This document shows positions 56,751 through 64,000 of a stretch of 64,000 nucleotides of DNA, in pieces; position 1 is the first letter of the stretch; every line of letters starts with the position of its first letter. Both the position numbers and the translations under genes were made by a program. Source of the DNA: Thermothelomyces thermophilus ATCC 42464 (taxonomy: Eukaryota > Ascomycota > Sordariomycetes > Sordariales > Chaetomiaceae); NCBI RefSeq assembly GCF_000226095.1, contig NC_016474.1, positions 2,542,001 to 2,606,000 on the forward strand. The letters are read 5' to 3'. Below the pieces are notes generated by a model. It was given only the letters and a program-made list of their open reading frames with translations, was not told the DNA's origin and made no database searches.

Positions 56751-59700
56751 TTACCTCTTCAAGGTCTTCTGCTTCTGCGCATCCGTGGCCACGTTCCTCC
56801 CTTCCACCAACAAACCCTTCCGTCGCCGGACCCCGTCCATATACCTCTTCGCAACGTTCTCCTTGTCGCCAAACTCGCCCAGGTCTTCGAGATCGTCCTC
56901 GGTGAAGGGCACCCAGAAGGGATCCTCGTCGAGGATTTCGAACCCCGCGAAGATGAGCTGCGGCTGCGCCGCCCCCGAGGTGCGCTTGCGCATGTCGTCG
57001 GCGAAGCCGAAGGACTCGGCGACCGGGAGGAGAGCCTGGATCGTGAAGAACGGCGTGCCTTCGTTCATGGCTTCGGACTGTACACGGCCACGGCGCCTGG
57101 TCAGGACGTCGTAGACGCGGCCGAGGACCTCGGCTGGAATGGCTGTTAGCTTAGCCGCGACTTTGCAACGGGGACAGAAAGGTGAGGAGCGAGGGAATAA
57201 AGGAGCGCCAGTTTGGGGAAGGGAAGGGGTTGGGTGAAGGGTTCATTTTTTTTTTGTTTTTTTTTTTTTTTTTTTGGGGGGGGGGGGGAATGGGGAAACG
57301 GGGAGAGGGGGGCTCACTTGAGGCTTGGATTTCGCACGAGTACATGGCCAGCATGAGCCGCGGCGACCAGTCGAGGAAGCCCTTGTGGATGGACTGCTGC
57401 ACCGTCTTGATCACCTCGCCCGTCAGACGGCCCAGGCGATCGCGCGCCGATGCCGCGTCGTCGCCGATGCCTTCGGCCGAGGCAACCGAGACGTCTTCGA
57501 TGAAGACGGCCACGCCGTGGACTGGCTCGTGGCAGAGGGGCCCTTGGTGGGTGGCGAGCTGGAAGGCGTAAGTGATCTTGTCGGAGAAGTGGTACGGGTG
57601 GAGGGCCTCGTTGGCTAAGGGACGGCTGGTGCCGTTATTATTGTGGTTGGCGTGATGGTTGAAAACCTTGGGTAGGAACTGTTCCTTGGTGGCGTCAATG
57701 AGGAGGTTGGGGCCAGTTCTGCGCGGCCCGAAGCAAACGATGCGGTCGACAACGCCTTTCCAAGACTCGGTGCGGGCCTTTTCGCTGTCGAACTGTGACT
57801 GCAATTGCTTTGCAAGTTCCTCGGGGGTGAGAACCTTCATGGCTGCGGTGACTTCATCATCCGCCTCTGCCGAGTCGTCCTGAGCAGCGCGGTCTTCTGT
57901 GGTCTGTTTGGCGGCAGCTTGCCCTTCGTCGTCGCCCTCTTCGGCAGCTTTGCGATCAGAGTATAGCCGCTTGAGGCCGCCTGTGTTCCTGACCAGGAAG
58001 TTGGTGACGTCCCTAGGTAAGGGCCTGACTCGCAGGGTAATGGTGACTTGCTTAGAGCTCGTTACGCCAACTACCACGCCGCGGCCGAGCTCCTTGTTGG
58101 CCGGAGGGCGCATCTCCTCCGCGCGGACGATTGTTTCCCGATAGGGGACAATGGGCGCGCCGCATTGGATCTCACAGCCAGCAAACCGCTCCCGCAAGTC
58201 TGTCAAGCAACGTTCTAGGTGCAGCTCTCCAGCGGTAAGTAGAACGTGCTCTCCGGTGGCGAAGTGCTCGTACTCGGCACAGGGGTCGCTCTGGACTAGC
58301 AGATGAAGGCCTCGTATCATCTTGTCCAGATCGGCCGGGTTGACGGGCTCCAGGGCTACACGCACAATCGGCCGACCGTGAAGGTTTGCGATGCCTGCCA
58401 GGTTGATCGCTCCATCCGACTGACTGCAGAGGGTGCCAGACTTGAGGATACCGCTGTCTTCAAGCCCCCGAATCCCAAAGACCACTCCGGCAGGAACGGA
58501 GTCGAGAGCCTCCAGATTCCGGCCCATCAGCATGTAGAGCGCCGTCACCTTGATCTTCTTCGGCACCGGCTCCGCACGCGGATGGGCTGGTGAGAACTTG
58601 GGCGGGAGGACGTAAATTTCGTCACCGACAGACAGCGTTCCGGAGTACATCCGCGCGAAGCCTATCAGGTGCTCAGGCTCGATCTGTTTCTCGTCTCCTT
58701 GAACCTCCGGCTCCAATGTAGCGCCAGAGAATGCTGACACGAGGGCGTCCATATCGTTGCCTCCGTTCAGGTCGCCTTGTGCTCGAGCAGCTTCGGCACG
58801 CTTTCTCCTGGCCATTTCCCGTGCCTCTTCGCCACTCATAGGCCCACGTCGCTTGTTCTCCGGCAATTCGCTCTCCTTCACTGAGACCATCTTGCTTACG
58901 TAGGCGACCACCGGGTCTGACGGTGCCGTTTTGAAGGAGACCACGGCTTCTTTGACCTTGGGGTCGATGTGGTCTGCGCCTGGCACGTCTTCCAGCAGCA
59001 ACGGGAAGCGTTCAGCCTGGGCCGTCCTTGGTGATGGTAGCGATTCCACGACGGAGACCAACAGAGCGACGGATACAGGTATCCAGGAGCTAAAGACGGT
59101 CGTGAGGAGGAGTTTCGGGTCGCGCGATCGGGCAATATGTGGGGGGATTGTGATGTTGAGCGATTTGGTGATCTTCTCGAGGAGGCTAGCGTCGCCCTTG
59201 CCGTTGTGGTCGCCGACGGTGGCGTGGTAGACTGCCCAAATCTGGTCGAGAACTAGTTGAACAAAGAGCGGTTTCAACGACCGTCCCTTCAAATGCTTGT
59301 GACCCAGAACCTTCTTCGTCTTGGGATCCAGGTAGAAGTTCCCCCAGAGAACCTTTTCCAAGACGCTGCGTTTTATACCGAGTTTCTTCTCGTACAGGCC
59401 GGCGAATTGCCTCACGGTGAAAGCCCAACCATCAATCGCGCTGCCGAAGATGACATTGTTCTTCTCCGGAGCGAAGTAGAGTTCTTCGTCATCCTTCTCC
59501 TCGTACTGGAGCTCCCCAGAGTCTGTCACTTGGTCTGCCACCTTTGCCTCTTTTGCCGCCGAGGCAGCGACTCGAGCCTCCATGCGCTCCCGCCAGTTGA
59601 GATCCTCCTCCATGCGCTCGCCCTGGAAAAAGCTTCCAAGAACGGCGTTGACTTGCTCTAGAAGTTTGCTGAGGTGGACGTATGCCTCGCCGGGCGTCAT

Positions 59701-60331
59701 TCTCAGCTCGGTGATGAGACGGTCTATTTTGTTTATGACGAGGATAGGCTTGAGCTTCTCGATCCATGTCTGCCTCAGTACAGTGACCGTTTGACTGCAC
59801 ACCCCTTCCACGGCGTCGACCAAAACAACAGCGCCGTCACACAGACGAGACGCCGTGGAAACCTCACTGCTAAAGTCGATATGGCCCGGCGAGTCAATGA
59901 GATTGATGAGGTACTCCTTCTGTTCAGGGGTGGCGTCGGGACTCGGTCTCCGCAACATCGAGAAGTAGAGTGAGATGGCAGACGACTCCATGGTGATCCC
60001 CCTGAGCTGCTCGTCTGGGCGCGAGTCCAAGTACCGGATTTTGCCGGCTAGCTTGGGCGAGATGATACCATTTGTGGCAAGAAGAGCATCTGTGAGTGAT
60101 GTCTTGCCATGATCCTAAGCGCAAGTTGATCAGCGCTGCTGGCTCGGTGCTGCAGCCCTTTGGGACACAAAACCTACCACGTGGGCTAGAATGCATATCT
60201 GCCACGTTCAGTTAGCACCGTGCCTGCAGATCACCGTTTTCTTTCGGTCCTGGTTTTGCAAGTCTTACATTTCGCACGTCATCTGAGTTTTGTTGCAGCT
60301 TTGCCAGCTTTTCTGGGCTAACGACGGGCAT
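56751..60331 (-). CDS. EFL1: elongation factor-like GTPase EFL1 (Ria1)
   Basis: Model complement(join(56751..57133, 57318..60114, 60178..60198, 60269..60331)), 1087 aa, close to yeast Efl1. With Sdo1 it removes Tif6 from late 60S subunits in the cytoplasm. Motifs: exon 1 MPVVSPEKLAKLQQNSDDVR; exon 2 is only 21 nt (ICILAHV); exon 3 starts DHGKTSLTDALL (G1), RGITMESS (G2), NLIDSPGHIDFSSEV (G3) and ILVINKIDRL (G4). EF2-like domains II-V follow, with the family's own acidic insertions. The last exon begins TEVLGRVYDVLTRRRGRV and ends QKQKTLKR. The last intron (57134-57317) has a GTGAGC donor and carries T and G runs; if read as coding it would add a Pro/Lys-rich tail. The start ATG is the first in frame. 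Confidence 0.94.
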
Positions 60332-60934
60332 CTTGATCCAACAACTCTTTGGTTTCTGGATGTCGCAGGTGGATCAATATTATCCGGTGATGCTTAGGCC
60401 GGCCCGGTAATTTCTTTCCCGGGGACCTGAAATATATATATATATATATATATGCGTTTAGGAACTTGAAGTGAGAGGCGAAACTACTGAGCGCCGTGGG
60501 GCTGCTGCCTGACTGACTAACGATTCAATGTGCCCAGCTTTGGGGGGGGCGTTTGGTTTCGGGCTTGGAAAGTAGGATGTTTGGAAGGTGGGATGTTTGG
60601 CGGGGCAGATCCGAGACGGCACAAGGTATGCTGGCTACAACGATACCACGAGTTTACTTCGATCGTTGAACTACCCGGTGGTTAGTTGCTGACTAATTAG
60701 TTCAGGACTACCACCTGTCTCCCGACAGGTGGGGCCAAAACCCCCGGACATGCCAATATAGCCGGACACATCGCCACCAAATTTCCCATATATTCGCGTC
60801 TTTGCAAAAGGTGCCATCAAGTTCAATTTAAGTTCAATTACCCTTGCAATAACAGCCTTAAATAGCTACAAATAGTTTAATTGTAAACTAGGCTCTGAAA
60901 AGCTCAAAAACGTAGTAAAATTCAATTCTACTTA
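60332..60934. other. EFL1 promoter region and edge of AT-rich block
   Basis: Contains an (AT)n run (60432-60453) and, from about 60780, a change to AT-rich sequence that leads into the retrotransposon. No gene is seen. Confidence 0.6.
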
Positions 60935-61392
60935 TGTGACGAACCCAACTCAGACTTCTTCTGAAAGGGTTCAGACGGAGGTAAATTAAGCGGGACAAGC
61001 GTACAGGTCGTCTAAGGGATTCGGTAAAGCCAAAGGGTTCATAACAACACTAGAGTTGTCTCCTACAATAGTCAGTGATGCTTGGTATAAGTACTTATAA
61101 TTATAGGTTAGGTTACTATCACTAGTGAACTCCTAGAGTCTACTATAACAAGTAGCTATTTATATATATATATACTTCTGCCGATCGCTTATAGTCCCCT
61201 TCTATCCTATCCTTAGATTGCCTTTAGTAGCTAGCTATCCTTTACTATCTTTCCCTTTTAGTAATCGTTCGCCCGTGGTAGCCCGTGCTCCCTAGCGATC
61301 CTATGTCAGCCTCGCTTCGTGCCCTTCTTGATTAGTGGCTCATTTAGCCTCTTATGCCTTACTAGGTCGCGGTATATAGTTAGCTTGTGATA
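60935..61392 (-). mobile_element. old, RIP-mutated LTR (3' LTR of the minus-strand gypsy element)
   Basis: The plus strand begins TGTGACGAACCCA at 60935. For about 200 nt it matches the complement of the solo LTR (62472 back to about 62255), with mostly C-to-T and G-to-A differences and small indels. A TATA stretch (about 61158-61174) is kept in the matching place. The inner end is placed near 61392, where TATCAC (from TGTCAC by G-to-A) is followed on the minus strand's upstream side by a purine tract (complement of 61398-61407). The outer end is clear; the inner end is an estimate. Confidence 0.7.
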
Positions 61393-62048
61393 TAATACCC
61401 CCTTTTTAGGGCTTTTGACCTAAAAGCTTCTTATAACTTATTTTAAATACTATTAATATCCCCTTTTCTTTCCCTATAGGTAACGTCTTTCTTTTGCTAG
61501 CTTCCTTCTACTATAGCTAATCGTATTCCTAGGAACTATTGTAATCTTAAATGTAAATAATATACCATTATAATTAGATTAAGCAAGAGGGTTATAAGGT
61601 TATTATACCTTATAAGCGTTATTAGAATATAAAGCTATAAAAGCGTTATATAATAATAAAGGGTTTAAATAAGTATTAGAACTATATTTATATAGGCAAG
61701 AAGTATAGTAGCCTAAATATTATAAATGCCTATAGGTTCCTTATTATTTTCCTTTATAGTCCTAGGTTACTAACTATCTTAGTCCTTTTAAATTTGTCAG
61801 AGTAGGAGAAGGTTTCAAAAGAAATTACTAAGACCAAGGCGCTTCTTGCTTAGATACTAAGCCGTTTAAGTTAATTACATCGTTTATAGCAATCCCTACG
61901 CGATCGTAGTACTAAGGTTTTTCGTCATGGCGTAGCTCGTCTAGAGGAGGAGGAAGAACTAGATACTCCTCTGCCGATGTCGGAGATATAGACCCTCGCA
62001 GGTTAGGCTTAGGCATTAGGTGCTTTTGACGTGCTCGATTAGGAGTCG

Positions 62049-62053
62049 ATTAG
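62049..62053. repeat. left copy of 5-bp target-site duplication
   Basis: ATTAG directly before the solo LTR; the second copy is at 62473-62477. Confidence 0.8.
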
Positions 62054-62472
62054 TGTCACGGAAATATGCATGCAGATGCCACCTAAGCCACCGGCACAGA
62101 CGGGCCAATCAAGCCGAAGGAACGAAAGGACCAATCACAACATGGGGAAGCACAGTGATCACTACGCTCACCAGCGATCAGGGTGATCATCACCATGCGA
62201 TCACTCACAATCACCGTGATCACGAGTGATCACTGGGATTATATATACATGTAGATAGTCACTCGTTATGGTGGACTCTGGAGTTCACCAGTGGTAACAA
62301 TCACAATCACAGTACTCATACCCAGCATTGCTGATTACTGTGAGAGACAACTCTAAGTGTTGTTGTGAACCCTTTGGCTTCACCGAATCCCTCAGACGAC
62401 CTGCCTGCCTGTCCTGCTCAATCCACCTTCGTCTGAACCCTTTCAGAAGAAGTCTGAGCTGGGTTCGTCACA
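62054..62472 (+). mobile_element. solo LTR (419 bp) nested in the older element
   Basis: TGTCACGG at 62054 and TTCGTCACA ending at 62472 are LTR ends with the usual TG...CA. ATTAG flanks both sides (62049-62053 and 62473-62477), a 5-bp target-site duplication as made by gypsy integrases. The interior has normal base composition, unlike the AT-rich DNA around it. U3 has six GATCA words (62157-62232) and a TATATATA box (62240-62247), so the LTR is read in the plus direction. No internal element sequence remains, which points to LTR-LTR recombination. Confidence 0.85.
62240..62247 (+). promoter_or_regulatory. TATA box of the solo LTR
   Basis: TATATATA lies about 186 nt into the LTR, just after the GATCA cluster, and its counterpart is kept in the old LTR. 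This fits the end of U3. Confidence 0.55.
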
Positions 62473-64000
62473 ATTAGGTTAGATCCTAGTCCTAATTCTG
62501 GCAAGTTCCCTTCTTTTTCTATTAGGGAATAGGCTTTAGAGCTAGTTCTTATAGCTAGTTAGGATTTCGCTAGTAGAACTACTTTAGTTTCTTAGGGTAA
62601 TTTAGGTTCTTAACTAGTTCCTATAAGTTATCTTCTAATCTAAAATCAAGCTATTTAACTAGGTATTACAGTTCTCTATTAATAATATATAAATCTAAGA
62701 TTTCTTTGATATCCTATTTTTCCTCTTTATCCTCTACTTCGATATATATAGTAACCTTGGTATTCTTTAGTACTAGTTCGAGAAGTAAAATATAAAAAAC
62801 ATCTATCTGTAGTTATATAGATAATAGTAACGATAGTTGGTAGTTAGTTATCGAGATTCGTTCTTTAATAACGAAGGGTCCGACCTTTTTAAAGTCTAGC
62901 TTTATGCTTAGTCGTTTAGTTCGTAGGTTTCGTATGATTAGGTAGACTTTGTCTCCCCTCTCTAGGCAAGGTCCCTCGAGCTTGTATTTGTTATAGTAGT
63001 TCTTTATTCTAGTTCTGACAAACTCGAGTTCTTTTTTGAGCTTCTTATATAGTATATACATTTATTCTGCTTTGACTATTACTCTTGACACTATAACCTC
63101 TAGTCCTTGCCTAAGGTCTGCTTTATATCTATAGTTCGCGAAGAACGGTATAACTTTGGTCGTTTCTGTTGGCGTTATATTATAAGCGAGTTATACTATT
63201 AGCAATAGCATGACTTAGTTGTCCTGTTAGTAATTGATGTAAGAATGGAGGTACTGCTTAATAACTTGGTTTAGTCGTTCCGTTTGTCCGTTAGTCTATA
63301 GGTAGTATGCCGTTAATAGCTTGCTATTAATGTCTAATTATTATATTAACGCTTGCTAGAACTTTAATACGAACTTAGTATCTCTGTTAGTGATCTATTC
63401 CTATAGCTAAGCATATATTAATATAACTTGCTAATAGATTACATCTACTAATTGTTCCGCTATCTAGGACTCCTTATAGGGAAAGAAATATACCTATTTA
63501 GTTAGGCAGTCTACTATAGTAAGAATACTATCGTAGATTACCCCTGTAGCTATGTCCTTAGATTCTAGCAGTTTCGTAATAAAGTCTATTATAACTAAAC
63601 TCTATAGTTTGTCAGCTATTAGTAATAGCTAAAGTAGCCTATACAGCTTATATTATACCATTTTACTTCGATTATAGATATCGTAGTTCTATACAACTTC
63701 CTTAACTTATATCATTAACTATAGAAAGTCATAGTGTTTTTTAACTTATATAATAGTCTTTATAACTCCTTTATATCCTTCGAGTTTCGACTTATAGAGT
63801 CCTTAAATCATTTGTAGCTATTAATCTTTGTCGTAGATATACGCTTTGCCTCGGTACCAGAGTTTCCTATCTTTTTCTTCCACTCCGTTAGGTATTACTA
63901 GTCTAGGTATTACTTAATACTATACCTTGTTAATCCTTTCTTCTCGAAAGATTATATAACATTCTAGGAACGAGTTGAGTAAGTCATCTTCTACGGGTGT

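Larger units (their letters stand above)
61393..64000 (-). mobile_element. RIP-degraded Ty3/gypsy retrotransposon, 3' part
   Basis: AT-rich sequence with many TA dinucleotides. On the minus strand broken pol pieces can be read: a zinc-binding-like stretch near 63750-63850, integrase core parts DFITKLLESKD (near 63560), NRDTKF (near 63390) and NGQTERLNQVIKQYLH (near 63260), which carry the D, D and E catalytic positions. At 62813-63061 the integrase C-terminal part KLEGPCLERGDKVYLIIRNL and DFKKVGPFVI is still open. Several stops stand where Trp or Gln is expected (TAG for TGG or CAG), as RIP produces. The element runs off the right edge, so its 5' half is not seen. Confidence 0.85.

Noticed and set aside
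57151-57317. Pro/Lys-rich C-terminal tail for EFL1
   Set aside because: It is translation of an intron with T and G runs; the conserved C-terminus resumes at 57133.

Overview
The window looks like nuclear DNA of a filamentous ascomycete, most likely a Sordariomycete. The coding regions are GC-rich. Most genes are split by short introns (about 50-160 nt) with GT donors, CTAAC/CTGAC-type branch sites and AG acceptors. Genes lie on both strands without operons. The right end is an AT-rich block of retrotransposon with the stop-codon and TpA pattern expected from repeat-induced point mutation (RIP). The species cannot be named from the sequence alone.

Layout. 1-24 kb: the first codons of an unidentified gene at the left edge; an alpha/beta-hydrolase fused to a Cys-based phosphatase; a small NTF2-fold protein; a PHO8-type vacuolar alkaline phosphatase; prephenate dehydrogenase (TYR1); an RCC1-repeat protein; the checkpoint clamp subunit RAD9; an LRR protein; a frameshifted phosphotransferase-family pseudogene; kynureninase (BNA5); then about 5.2 kb with no intact gene and a few short coding-like relics. 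24-39 kb: NAD-dependent glutamate dehydrogenase (GDH2), an MDR oxidoreductase, ribosomal protein eL32, an XDJ1-like DnaJ with a C-terminal CaaX box, mitochondrial glutamyl-tRNA synthetase (MSE1) and the CSN5 deneddylase. 39-60 kb: one intronless 9.15-kb gene for the lipid-transfer protein FMP27, a DUF3431 membrane protein, a Tim17-like membrane protein, eIF4B (TIF3) and the ribosome-maturation GTPase EFL1. 60.9-64 kb: a RIP-degraded Ty3/gypsy element with a younger solo LTR of the same family inserted in it.

The genes are mostly core housekeeping genes (tyrosine, tryptophan/NAD and glutamate metabolism; cytosolic and mitochondrial translation; ribosome assembly; DNA damage checkpoint; membrane lipid transfer). 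They do not form a pathway cluster. Exon models were built by hand from splice signals, reading frame and remembered family motifs, and for every multi-exon model the summed exon length is a multiple of three.

I found no clear new multi-gene system. The most unusual points are three genes whose start codon seems to sit in a 3-4 nt first exon, a 21-nt exon next to the EFL1 P-loop, a GC-AG intron in MSE1, a near-identical motif in two introns of the eL32 gene, a CaaX box placed on its own last exon, and the nested solo LTR with a 5-bp target duplication and a cluster of GATCA words in its U3.
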